This document shows, one piece after another, positions 9,377 to 17,541 of a stretch of 64,000 bases of DNA. The notes beneath the pieces were generated by a model that saw only the letters and a program-made list of their open reading frames with translations, made no database searches and was not told the origin of the DNA. The position numbers and the translations under genes were made by a program. The stretch is from Oceanospirillales bacterium (lineage in GTDB: Bacteria; Pseudomonadota; Gammaproteobacteria; Pseudomonadales; Balneatricaceae): assembly GCA_018223185.1 (NCBI GenBank), contig JAAEYW010000001.1, positions 1-64,000 of the forward strand, written 5' to 3'. Every line of letters starts with the position of its first letter. Position 1 is the first letter of the stretch.

Positions 9377-10747
9377 CTAGACCGATAAAAAGGCGATTAT
9401 TGCAACCGTGACGAGCACCGGAATCACCACAGTGATCACGCCAATATCCTTGTAGGCCTGCTTATGGGTCAGGCCGGTGATGGTCAGCGTTGCGACCACG
9501 GCGCCACTGTGCGGCAGCGAGTCGAGCCCGCCGCTGGCCATGGTGGTAATGCGGTGCAGCTCCTGCAGATCCAGCCCCATGGCGACATAGGCCGGTGCCA
9601 TGGTTTGCATGAAAATCTGCAACCCACCGGAGGCGGAGCCGGTAATAGCCGACACCAGGCTGACCGAGAAAAAGGCTGAAATCAGCGGCGGCAGATCGGC
9701 GTTGACCATCGCTGAGGTGAACTCAAGAAAGCCGGCGGTATGCGTCACAATGCCGCCAAAGCCAATGACCGCTGCGGTGTTGATCAGCGGCATGACTGAA
9801 TCCTGGGTACCCTGTCCCATCACCGCCAGAGTCTGGCGGCGCAGTCCAGGAAACAGGAGGGCTGCCAGAATCGAGCCGGTGAACAGGGCCAGACTCGGCC
9901 AGATGATTGGCTGGCTGTTCGCGAATTCGAGCAGGGTGCGTACCAGAGAGCCTTCCTGCAGGGTAGTGATTTCCAGTGACAGGCCAACCAGCCGAGGCAA
10001 CAGAATGATGCCGATAACGATGATCAAAGGCAGTGCGGCGAGCAGCCAGTGCGGGTACTCACTTTCGTCAAGATCGGAGATATGATCGGCGGGGCCGGGA
10101 ACAAAGCCTTCAGCGTTGATCAGCGCCAGCTTGCGTTCGCGCTCCAGATACCACATGCCTAGCAGGAACATGGCCAGCCCGCCTGCAATACCTATCCACA
10201 GGCCAGCAAAGAGGTCTGTCCCCAAGGCCACCGATGCGATGACGTTGTGAATGGACGGCGTGCCCGGTAGTGTCGTCAGGGTAAAGGTGGCCGCTCCCAG
10301 CGCCAGGGCGCCGCAGAACAGGCGCTTGGGGATGTTGGCCTGCTGCAGCAGCTTGAGACCGAGCGGGTAGATTGCAAAGATGACCACGAAAACGACAACG
10401 CCACCGTAGGTCAGCAGAGCGCAGGCGAGGGTGGTAATCCACAGCGCCCGGTGTGCGCCGAGGCGACGAATCAGCGCCATGGCAATGCCGGCGGCGGCAT
10501 GGCTCTCGCCCATCACCCGACCGAAGATTGAGCCTGCGGCAAACAGCAGAAAGAATTTGCCGGCGAAGGTAAATGCCCCCAGCGGGCCGAACACATAATA
10601 CTCCGACAGGCTTGGCGCCAGCGGCAGATCGTTGGTCAGTATCACGAACAGCGAGCAGATCAGCGTGGAGAGGATGATATTCACCCCGCGCAGCGCCAGT
10701 ACTATCAGCAGCACAACACTGCCAAGCAATCCAGCATATTCCATCAT
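9377..10747 (-). CDS. GntP-family permease (gluconate/hydroxyacid transporter)
   Basis: An inner-membrane protein of about 456 residues with roughly 12-14 hydrophobic segments and the GntP fold. Recognisable stretches are GRVMGESHAAAGIA, the TLPGTPSIHN loop and the C-terminal SGGLDSLPHSGAV. GntP permeases are proton symporters for gluconate and related sugar acids or hydroxyacids. The start is the first ATG of an ATGATG pair at 10747, nine bases after GGAG; a longer frame to 10831 lacks a site and adds a non-hydrophobic, Pro/Gly-rich tail. It lies in the operon between the acyl-CoA ligase (147-base gap) and the hydroxyacid dehydrogenase, so a hydroxy- or sugar-acid substrate is likely. Confidence 0.9.
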   Translation of the reverse strand: MMEYAGLLGSVVLLIVLALRGVNIILSTLICSLFVILTNDLPLAPSLSEYYVFGPLGAFTFAGKFFLLFAAGSIFGRVMGESHAAAGIAMALIRRLGAHRALWITTLACALLTYGGVVVFVVIFAIYPLGLKLLQQANIPKRLFCGALALGAATFTLTTLPGTPSIHNVIASVALGTDLFAGLWIGIAGGLAMFLLGMWYLERERKLALINAEGFVPGPADHISDLDESEYPHWLLAALPLIIVIGIILLPRLVGLSLEITTLQEGSLVRTLLEFANSQPIIWPSLALFTGSILAALLFPGLRRQTLAVMGQGTQDSVMPLINTAAVIGFGGIVTHTAGFLEFTSAMVNADLPPLISAFFSVSLVSAITGSASGGLQIFMQTMAPAYVAMGLDLQELHRITTMASGGLDSLPHSGAVVATLTITGLTHKQAYKDIGVITVVIPVLVTVAIIAFLSV

Positions 10748-10894
10748 ATTATTATTCTCCGGATAGCATGGTGAATGGACATAAATGTTCCCGCCGGGAG
10801 GAGCCGTTAACAAACTCCCGACAGGAAACAAAACTGTTTTAAATGTGTATGTTCACGACAGGGCGCGGTGAAAAACCGGCCCCGGACAGCGTAC

Positions 10895-12538
10895 TTAATC
10901 CTGGCTCAGCTGCGCCCGGATCAGCTTCTTATCGATCTTTCCAACACTGGTTTTCGGTATCTCACTGACCAGATGGACCTCTTTAGGGATCGCCCATTTA
11001 TTGATCGTGCCGTTGCTGACATATTGCTGCAGATGGTCGCTGACACTTTCAGTGGTGAACTCTTCGTTAGTGGAAATGACCAGGGCCACAGGCCGTTCAC
11101 CCCAGTGTTCATCCGGGACACCGACAACACTCACGGCAACTACATCCGGGTGGGTACTGATCAGGCTTTCCAGTTCCAGCGAGGAGATCCACTCACCGCC
11201 GGTTTTGATTACATCCTTAATCCGGTCTTTAATTTCGACCGAACCATCCGGATGAATGGAGGCGATATCGCCGGTGTGCAGCCAGCCGTTGTGCCACAGT
11301 TCATCGCCTTTTTCCGGCTCATGCAGATAGCTTTGAGTCAGCCAGGGCGCGCGGGCAACCAGTTCACCGGCCGCTTTGCCATCGTGAGGCAGTTGTTCAC
11401 CGTCAGGGCTCCAGATCTGAAGATCCACCAGATCGCCTGGAGTGCCGGCCTGAATACGCCGGTTAAGCTGGGCCTCAGGGGTTAGTGTAAAGTGCTCGCG
11501 GGTCATCCTTGTGATCGCCATCAGCGGACAGGTTTCCGACATGCCATAGGCACTGAATGGCTGAATGCCCAGCTCGATCGCTTCGCTGGCCAGACCTGAT
11601 GTCAGAGCGCTGCCCCCGATAAGGATTTTCCAGCCAGAAAAATCGGTGTCTGCCGCTGCGTTTGATTGCAGCACCATCTGCAGGATAGTGGGCACACAGT
11701 GGGAGAAGGTAACCTGTTCATCGCGAACAAGGCGGGTCAGAGCCTCAGGATCGTAGCGACCGGGATACACTTGCTGAACCCCCATCATGGTTGCCGCATA
11801 GGGGATACCCCAGGCATGTACGTGGAACATCGGCGTAATCGGCATGTAAACGCCGTCATGACTCAGAAGCGGGCCTTCGCTGCTACGGGTGGACAGGGCG
11901 TTGACCATGTTCAGGGTATGCAGAACCAACTGGCGATGGGAAAAATAAACCCCTTTAGGATTACCGGTGGTGCCGGTGGTATAAAATGTCGTGGCTACGG
12001 AGTTTTCATCGAAGTCGGGGAAGTCATATTCGGTGTCTGCCTGATTCAGCAGCGACTCATATTCACCGATGGTTTCAAAATCGGTATCTGTCAGGCTCGA
12101 ATCATCGGATAACTGGATATAGCCCCTGACGGTTTTCAGTTCGCTCCTGATCCCTTCAATAATGGGGACAAAATCGTTGTGTACTAACACCAGGTCATCT
12201 TCTGCATGATTCATTGTGTACAGAATTTGTCCCGGTGATAAACGGATGTTGACGGTATGCAGCACCGCGCCGACCATCGGCACAGCAAAGAAACATTCCA
12301 GATAGCGGTGGCTGTCCCAGTCCATAACGGCCACTGTATCGCCAGGGCCAATTCCTGCTGCTTTCAGGGTATTGGCCAGACGTTTAATGCGCTCGTTCAG
12401 CGTTGCATAACTATAGCGGTGTTGCCCGGAAATAATCTGGTTTTGTTGTTCAAATCGTTGATTTGAAGTGAGTAACTGTTTAATTAACAGGGGAAAGTCG
12501 TAGGCTGAATCGCTGGATTTAAGAATTTTAGTCGCCAT
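10895..12538 (-). CDS. AMP-forming acyl-CoA synthetase
   Basis: A 547-residue ANL-superfamily ligase that activates a carboxylic acid as acyl-AMP and then acyl-CoA. The P-loop-like TTGTTGNPKG, the SAYGMSETCP adenine motif, HTGDIA and the hinge/C-terminal KDRIKDVIKTGGEW are all intact, as is the catalytic Lys in TSVGKIDKK. It resembles medium/long-chain fatty acid ligases and DmdB-like 3-methylmercaptopropionyl-CoA ligases; the sequence does not settle the acid. It is the first gene of the minus-strand operon running to 7214. Its start lies 89 bases from a 21-bp-period operator (12628-12663). Confidence 0.9.
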   Translation of the reverse strand: MATKILKSSDSAYDFPLLIKQLLTSNQRFEQQNQIISGQHRYSYATLNERIKRLANTLKAAGIGPGDTVAVMDWDSHRYLECFFAVPMVGAVLHTVNIRLSPGQILYTMNHAEDDLVLVHNDFVPIIEGIRSELKTVRGYIQLSDDSSLTDTDFETIGEYESLLNQADTEYDFPDFDENSVATTFYTTGTTGNPKGVYFSHRQLVLHTLNMVNALSTRSSEGPLLSHDGVYMPITPMFHVHAWGIPYAATMMGVQQVYPGRYDPEALTRLVRDEQVTFSHCVPTILQMVLQSNAAADTDFSGWKILIGGSALTSGLASEAIELGIQPFSAYGMSETCPLMAITRMTREHFTLTPEAQLNRRIQAGTPGDLVDLQIWSPDGEQLPHDGKAAGELVARAPWLTQSYLHEPEKGDELWHNGWLHTGDIASIHPDGSVEIKDRIKDVIKTGGEWISSLELESLISTHPDVVAVSVVGVPDEHWGERPVALVISTNEEFTTESVSDHLQQYVSNGTINKWAIPKEVHLVSEIPKTSVGKIDKKLIRAQLSQD

Positions 12539-12627
12539 CGTTATATTCCATCTTCTGGTTATTATTATCAGGATTAAGTGTTCTATCCTTTTACCTTCTT
12601 ATATTGCAAAGATGACAATTCCCTTGC

Positions 12628-12663
12628 TTGACATTAACTGAAGCAAATTTGACATTATGTGAA
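12628..12663 (-). promoter_or_regulatory. AraC-type operator-like direct repeat, site 1
   Basis: Two half-sites, TTGACA-TTAAC-TGAA at 12628 and TTGACA-TTATG-TGAA at 12649, are repeated with an exact 21-bp period (two helical turns). They lie 89 bases upstream of the acyl-CoA ligase start. On the transcribed orientation they read TGTCAA, followed after 21 bases by a weak -10-like CAATAT (TATAAG at 24). This is the best-conserved of seven similar sites in the window. Confidence 0.75.
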
Positions 12664-12775
12664 TCTTTCAGCGGATGGTTTCCATCGTCCGGTGTGTCCT
12701 TATTGTGTTATATGACGCTTGTGTTGAATGAAGCTATCTATCCGCGATCAGAGTCGTTCTTGCTGGTGACCTCCT

Positions 12776-12811
12776 GACACCTTTTGTCAAATCATCATCG
12801 TGTAGTGTCAA
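12776..12811 (+). promoter_or_regulatory. AraC-type operator-like direct repeat, site 2
   Basis: TGTCAA at 12785 and again at 12806 (21-bp period), on the coding strand of the downstream plus-strand operon. The partner boxes four to nine bases upstream are GACA and ATCG. A -10-like TATGCT starts 21 bases after the second copy. The aldehyde dehydrogenase start is 217 bases further on. Confidence 0.68.
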
Positions 12812-13028
12812 GCTGGGCAGGGAGCGATTGCATATGCTGTTTATCGTGACAATAGCCATAAATACTGTTGTGAAGCGCTTTCTGCACCGAACATCTTAAA
12901 AGTTGGTAGAGCCCGGTGGCTGTGAATATAAAGTGTGTATGCAACTTTATTCATGTCTTTGGGTTAGTGCTGTTGGCATCAGATCGTGTATTGAACACTT
13001 ATAAAGCTAAAACAAGATTGAGGTCATC

Positions 13029-14459
13029 ATGACTAATGCAGCATTACATATCACAGAAGAGTTAAGCCGTATCGATAAGGTCTTTAACAAACAGCGTACC
13101 GCTTCACGCTCACAACCTTATCCCAGTTACCAGGAACGTCTGGATGCGCTGAACAAGATCGACAAGATTTTGATGGAGAACATGGATGCCATCTGCGCGG
13201 CGGTTAATGCTGACTTCGGCAATCGCTGCCCTCAGGAAACCAAGCTTCTGGATATCTCGCAGATGACCAGTGCCGTTGCCTATCATAAGAAACATCTGAA
13301 AAAGTGGATGAAACCCGAGAAACGTCATGTCGGGCTAAACTTCTTTGGTGCTAAAAATCAGGTGATTCCGCAGCCCAAGGGTGTGGTTGGCGTTGTCAGT
13401 CCCTGGAACTATCCGCTGGGTCTGGCATTCGGCCCGTCTATTGCTGCGCTGGCGGCCGGCAACCGCGTGATCGTCAAGATGGCGGCCAACTCACAGAACC
13501 TCTGCCGTCTGTTGGATAAACTGGTATCCGCGGAATTCAGTGACGAGCAGTTTGCGGTGATACCAGGTGTGCGTGCCAGCGAATTTACTGACCGTCCCTG
13601 GGATCATTTTGTTTTCACCGGATCGCCTAATACCGGTAAGACCGTGATGGAGACCGCTTCCAAATACCTGACACCGGTAACGCTGGAACTGGGGGGCAAG
13701 TCGCCGACGATCATTGCTAAAGACTATGATCTGCGTACGGCTGCCGAGCGTATTCTGTGGGGCAAGTGTGTTAACAGTGGCCAAACCTGTACTGCGCCTG
13801 ATTACCTGTTCCTGCCGCGGGGCAAGGCTGATGAATTCATCAGGTATGCTCAGGCCGTGGTTAGCGAGCGTTACGGCAGTGCTGATTCACGTGACTTTAC
13901 CTCGATTATCGATGACAAGTCATTTGAGCGCATCGTACATACTGTTGAGGATGCCGCTCAGCAGGGCGCCAGAACAATACGCCTGGTATCGAAGGGTGAG
14001 CCCAATGCGAAAGACCGCAAATATCCACCGACTGCGGTGCTCGATGTCACCGACAATATGTTGATCATGCGTGATGAGATTTTCGGTCCGCTGTTGCCGA
14101 TAAAGCTTTATGACACTCTCGACGAAGTGATTGAGTATATTAATGCCGGTGAGCGTCCGTTAGGACTGTATCTGTTCAGTAATGATAAAAAGACGCAGGA
14201 GAAAGTGATCTACAACACCCTGTCCGGAGGCGTTTGTCTGAACGAGACTCTTCTGCATGCAGCTCAGCACGACATGCCATTTGGCGGCGTGGGTAACAGT
14301 GGCATGGGTCATTACCACGGTAAGGAAGGTTTTCTTGAGTTCTCCAAGATTCGCCCGGTGTTCCAGCAAGCCAGAAAGTCCGGCGTCCTGATGCTGGCCC
14401 CGCCTTATGGCAAGCGCTATGAAAAGCTTATGAATCTGGTGTTTAAGTTCCGGCTCTGA
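13029..14459 (+). CDS. NAD(P)-dependent aldehyde dehydrogenase, coniferyl-aldehyde-dehydrogenase type
   Basis: A 476-residue aldehyde dehydrogenase oxidising an aldehyde to its acid. Catalytic Cys254 is in NSGQTC, general base Glu220 in LELGGK, and the nucleotide-binding VFTGSPNTGK is intact. It is nearest to the short class-3/coniferyl aldehyde dehydrogenase group, which often act on aromatic or medium-chain aldehydes; the C-terminus is hydrophobic/basic, as in membrane-associated members. GAGG lies 6 bases before the ATG. It is first in a plus-strand operon with a GldA-like dehydrogenase, a cupin and an FAH-family enzyme. A second enzyme of the same type is encoded at 22137-23579. Confidence 0.92.
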   Translation: MTNAALHITEELSRIDKVFNKQRTASRSQPYPSYQERLDALNKIDKILMENMDAICAAVNADFGNRCPQETKLLDISQMTSAVAYHKKHLKKWMKPEKRHVGLNFFGAKNQVIPQPKGVVGVVSPWNYPLGLAFGPSIAALAAGNRVIVKMAANSQNLCRLLDKLVSAEFSDEQFAVIPGVRASEFTDRPWDHFVFTGSPNTGKTVMETASKYLTPVTLELGGKSPTIIAKDYDLRTAAERILWGKCVNSGQTCTAPDYLFLPRGKADEFIRYAQAVVSERYGSADSRDFTSIIDDKSFERIVHTVEDAAQQGARTIRLVSKGEPNAKDRKYPPTAVLDVTDNMLIMRDEIFGPLLPIKLYDTLDEVIEYINAGERPLGLYLFSNDKKTQEKVIYNTLSGGVCLNETLLHAAQHDMPFGGVGNSGMGHYHGKEGFLEFSKIRPVFQQARKSGVLMLAPPYGKRYEKLMNLVFKFRL

Positions 14460-14471
14460 TCGGATTATGAC

Positions 14472-14503
14472 ACCGCAGGTCACAGGGTTTTTCTGTGGCC
14501 TGC
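14472..14503 (+). other. Intercistronic hairpin
   Basis: GCAGG-CACAG pairs with CTGTG-CCTGC around a loop containing five T residues, between the aldehyde dehydrogenase and GldA-like genes. No T-run follows the stem, so processing or stabilisation is more likely than termination. Confidence 0.35.
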
Positions 14504-14606
14504 AATACCCGGCTGCTTTCATTGTTGACGGGATCCCATTTTTAACGGCTTTAGTTGTCGAGCTCTTTTTTGATTGACGGCAGCGATAGCTGGCAGGAGA
14601 ACTCTC

Positions 14607-15764
14607 ATGTCTGAACAACAACCCCTCACTAAATACGTTTTCCGTAGCACCCCGCGCTATATCCAGGCTGCAGGTCTGATCGACCACGCTGCCGAGCCGC
14701 TGGTAGCTCTAAAAGTAAAGCATTGTGCCATTCTTTGTACCCCGCGCAGTCAGCAGGGTGAAGCTAAACGCCTGATTGCTGTACTGGAACAGGCCGGTAT
14801 CAGTACCTGTGTTTCGACCTTTGGCGGCGAGTGCTCTTTCCGTGAGATAGACGCACGGACGGCTGAACTGCGTCAGCAGGCGCCGGTTGATGCGCTGATC
14901 GCGTTGGGGGGCGGCAAAACCCTGGATGCCGGTAAATGTATCGCCGATCGCCTTGAAGTGCCGGTGGTCATCATGCCCACGCTGGCCTCTAACGACGCCC
15001 CCTGTTCTGCTCTGTCCGTTATCTACACGCCGGAAGGGGCCACCGAGACCTATGAGGTGTTTGCGCAAAATCCTGCGCTGGTGATGGTCGATACTGAAAT
15101 TGTCGCTCAGGCCCCGCCCCGTTTTCTGGTAGCCGGTATGGGGGATGCGATGTCGACCTGGTATGAGGCCCGTGCCTGTCATACTAATCCTGCCGGAATG
15201 ACTCCCTATGGTGATCGTCCGACACTGGCGGGTGTGGCACTGTCGAAGACCTGTGCCGACATTCTCTACGATTACGCTGTCGCAGCGCTTGATGATGTTC
15301 GTGCCGGGCGGGTCACGCCGGCAGTGGACCACGTAGTGGAAGCGAATACTCTGCTCAGTGGTGCTGGTTTCGAGTGTACTGGTGTCGCGGGTGCGCACGC
15401 CCTGGCGCAGGCGCTAACGTTGTTGCCGGAGGTGGATCACAATTACCTCCATGGTGAGATGGTGGCGATAGGGGTTCTGACACAGCTGATGCTGGAGGCC
15501 GACCGCGCTGAAGCGGAGCGCTGCGCACGTCTGTTTGCGACGGTTGGTTTGCCGGTTAACTTCTCTCAGTTGGGGATGTCGCTTGAGGATGAAGTCGCGG
15601 TTGGCACTGTCATTGAAGCAACTCTGGCATTTCCATTCATCGGTAACATGCCTTTTGAGGTTACCGCTGATAACTTGCGTCAGGCATTCCGTGATGTGGA
15701 GCGTTTAGGTGCTGAACTGATTAACGAGATGGGTGATCAGCCTTACCGCAGCCTGAGATCCTGA
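14607..15764 (+). CDS. Iron/zinc-dependent polyol dehydrogenase, glycerol-dehydrogenase (GldA) family
   Basis: A 385-residue group III alcohol dehydrogenase. The NAD-binding GGGKTLDAGK is at 101-110, and metal ligands corresponding to those of GldA are visible: Asp180 (GDAMSTWYEA), His264 (AGAHALAQ) and His282 (LHGEMVA). GldA enzymes oxidise glycerol or vicinal diols such as 1,2-propanediol with NAD. The ATG at 14607 is chosen because AGGAG precedes it; an in-frame TTG at 14574 lacks a site. A strong terminator follows at 15780. The substrate here may be a diol released by, or feeding, the aldehyde pathway (inference). Confidence 0.9.
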   Translation: MSEQQPLTKYVFRSTPRYIQAAGLIDHAAEPLVALKVKHCAILCTPRSQQGEAKRLIAVLEQAGISTCVSTFGGECSFREIDARTAELRQQAPVDALIALGGGKTLDAGKCIADRLEVPVVIMPTLASNDAPCSALSVIYTPEGATETYEVFAQNPALVMVDTEIVAQAPPRFLVAGMGDAMSTWYEARACHTNPAGMTPYGDRPTLAGVALSKTCADILYDYAVAALDDVRAGRVTPAVDHVVEANTLLSGAGFECTGVAGAHALAQALTLLPEVDHNYLHGEMVAIGVLTQLMLEADRAEAERCARLFATVGLPVNFSQLGMSLEDEVAVGTVIEATLAFPFIGNMPFEVTADNLRQAFRDVERLGAELINEMGDQPYRSLRS

Positions 15765-15779
15765 TAACCCACCCTGTCT

Positions 15780-15800
15780 GCCCGCGATTGCGGGCTTTTT
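15780..15800 (+). terminator. Rho-independent terminator between the GldA-like gene and the cupin gene
   Basis: Perfect 6-bp GC stem GCCCGC / GCGGGC with loop GATT, followed by five T residues, starting 16 bases after the GldA-like stop. Either the cupin-FAH genes are read by leakage or they have their own promoter. Confidence 0.85.
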
Positions 15801-15838
15801 GCCGGAAGGCCACTTAATTACTCAGAGGGTATGTGCTG

Positions 15839-16525
15839 ATGTCAGACGATTATCATCCTGATAGCCTGACGTGCCAGGATGTCACCTCCGAACCCGCCCA
15901 GGGATATGTGGAAGTGGCCGATGAACCCCGTCACTATCACCGCTTCATAAACGACTATGCACGGGTTTACGATGTGCGCTTCGCACCGGGAGAGCGTTCT
16001 CTCTATCACCGTCATAGCGTTAACACCCTCTACGTCACCGTTTACGATACCCGTGTGTTCGATCAGACCTACGGTGAGACGGATGGCGTCACCCATGAAC
16101 TCCCGTCAGGGCTGTGTGGCTGTCGTCCTCATGGTCGTGAGACCTTGATTCATCGGGTGCGTAACGACGGGCACGGATTGATGCAGATGATTGGTGCCGA
16201 GTACCTCGGTGCCCCTAAGGTGGTATCGGAACAACCGTTGACGGCCCCTTATCACACCCCGATCGACGACCCGTTCAAGGGCGAGTCGATCCGCTGTTAT
16301 GCGATCGACCTGCCGCCGGGGCAATCCACTGGGCTGCTGGACTACCGCTTTTCCGGTTTGCTGGTCGCTCTGGGTGACGCGACGCTGGAGATTGAAGATG
16401 ACGGCGTCAGTCGAACCATCGGCTTTAGCCCGGGCGCGTTTATTTGGCACGACGGGCCGATTCGGCGAGAACTGCGCAATGTCGGAAAGACGCCTTTCAG
16501 GGCGGTACTTGGCGAGTGGCTCTGA
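15839..16525 (+). CDS. Two-domain cupin protein
   Basis: About 228 residues with two predicted cupin barrels. The N-terminal one carries a metal-site-like RSLYHRHSVNTLYV; the C-terminal one (about 150-225) has GLLVALGDATLEIED and GAFIWHDG. Cupins of this size include sugar-acid isomerases, dioxygenases and small-molecule sensors; no specific function is recognised. The ATG at 15839 follows GAGGGT by about eight bases; a GTG six bases upstream is less well placed. It sits 53 bases before the FAH-family hydrolase, so a step on a shared acid intermediate is plausible. Confidence 0.75.
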   Translation: MSDDYHPDSLTCQDVTSEPAQGYVEVADEPRHYHRFINDYARVYDVRFAPGERSLYHRHSVNTLYVTVYDTRVFDQTYGETDGVTHELPSGLCGCRPHGRETLIHRVRNDGHGLMQMIGAEYLGAPKVVSEQPLTAPYHTPIDDPFKGESIRCYAIDLPPGQSTGLLDYRFSGLLVALGDATLEIEDDGVSRTIGFSPGAFIWHDGPIRRELRNVGKTPFRAVLGEWL

Positions 16526-16578
16526 GTCTCGCCTCTGGCGACAGATAATCAATAGGGCTGTTTAAAAGGATAAGCATA

Positions 16579-17427
16579 GTGAAGCTTTTACGTTACGGCC
16601 CGTTCGGGCAGGAAAAACCCGGGCTGCTGGATAGTGCTGGAAATATCCGCGATCTGTCGGAGTTTATTACCGATATCACAGGGGGGAGCCTTGCGCCGGA
16701 AAGCCTCAACACTCTTCGGTCGATCGATATTGATACCCTGCCTCTGGTTAGCGATAGTCCCCGTCTGGGAGCCTGTGTCAGCGGTATCGGAAAGATCATC
16801 TGCATTGGACTTAACTACCGCGATCATGCCGAGGAAACCGGACTGCCGATTCCGGATGAGCCGGTGATCTTCGCCAAGTTCCCGAGCGCCGTCAGTGGTC
16901 CTGATGACGATATTCTTTTCCCGCGCGGGGCGCAGAAGATGGACTGGGAGGCGGAGCTTGCGGTTGTGATTGGCAAGACCGCTAAGTATGTTAGTGAGGC
17001 GCAGGCACTTGAACATGTCGCTGGCTATTGTGTGGCAAACGACCTGTCGGAACGCTCGTTTCAGATAGAACGTGGCGGCCAGTGGACCAAAGGCAAAAGC
17101 TGCGATGGTTTTGCGCCTCTGGGCCCCTGGCTGGTGACGCCGGACGAGGCGGGTGATCCGCAGGCACTTGATATCTGGTTGGAGGTCGATGGTGTGCGTT
17201 ACCAGAACAGTAACACTGGCAACATGATCTTCAGTGTCGCCTATCTGGTTAGCTACCTGAGCCAGTTCTTCAGCCTGCAACCTGGCGACGTTATTCTGAC
17301 AGGCACTCCGGCAGGCGTGGGGCTGGGACAGGCGCCAGAGCCTGTGTTCCTGCGTCCGGGGCAGCTTGTCACGACGGGTATTGAAGGCATGGGGGAGCAA
17401 CGCCAGCGCACTGTGACTGAGGAGTGA
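16579..17427 (+). CDS. Fumarylacetoacetate hydrolase (FAH)-family protein
   Basis: A 282-residue FAH-fold enzyme with a divalent-metal site, Glu124 and Glu126 (MDWEAEL) and Asp155 (VANDLSER), plus the loops GKSCDGFAPLGPW and TGTPAGVG. The family hydrolyses or decarboxylates 2,4-dioxo acids, and bacterial members of this length include 2,4-diketo-3-deoxy-sugar-acid hydrolases and ureidoglycolate lyase-like proteins. A GTG start at 16579 follows AAGGA by eight bases. It ends the plus-strand operon. With IlvD/Edd dehydratases nearby, hydrolysis of a 2,4-dioxo-3-deoxy acid is the attractive role, but this is inference. Confidence 0.88.
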   Translation: MKLLRYGPFGQEKPGLLDSAGNIRDLSEFITDITGGSLAPESLNTLRSIDIDTLPLVSDSPRLGACVSGIGKIICIGLNYRDHAEETGLPIPDEPVIFAKFPSAVSGPDDDILFPRGAQKMDWEAELAVVIGKTAKYVSEAQALEHVAGYCVANDLSERSFQIERGGQWTKGKSCDGFAPLGPWLVTPDEAGDPQALDIWLEVDGVRYQNSNTGNMIFSVAYLVSYLSQFFSLQPGDVILTGTPAGVGLGQAPEPVFLRPGQLVTTGIEGMGEQRQRTVTEE

Positions 17428-17471
17428 TCTGCAATCTTCTGGTTGAGGGTGAGCGCTGGTAGGCCTCATTC

Positions 17472-17516
17472 CTCAACTTTACTCCTCAACCGTACTTCTC
17501 AACCGCACTTCTCAAC
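17472..17516. repeat. 13-bp tandem repeat (3.5 copies)
   Basis: CTCAACTTTACTC, CTCAACCGTACTT and CTCAACCGCACTT, then CTCAAC, sit head to tail with a 13-bp period between the convergent FAH and GMC genes. Probably a replication-slippage repeat; no function is evident. Confidence 0.7.
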
Positions 17517-17541
17517 ATCGTATACGAGACAAGCGTTGCTA

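Larger units (their letters stand above)
12539..13028. other. 490-base divergent promoter region with two back-to-back operators
   Basis: Separates the minus-strand acyl-CoA ligase operon from the plus-strand aldehyde dehydrogenase operon. It carries one operator-like pair reading towards each operon (12628-12663 and 12776-12811). The remainder, including about 215 bases of leader before the aldehyde dehydrogenase ATG, shows no open reading frame or clear hairpin. Confidence 0.75.

Noticed and set aside
12628-12654. TTGACA boxes as ordinary sigma-70 -35 elements
   Set aside because: They lie on the strand opposite to the downstream gene in all seven regions, come in pairs exactly 21 bp apart and have matched second boxes. 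A -35 would not explain this, though chance cannot be excluded for the weaker sites.
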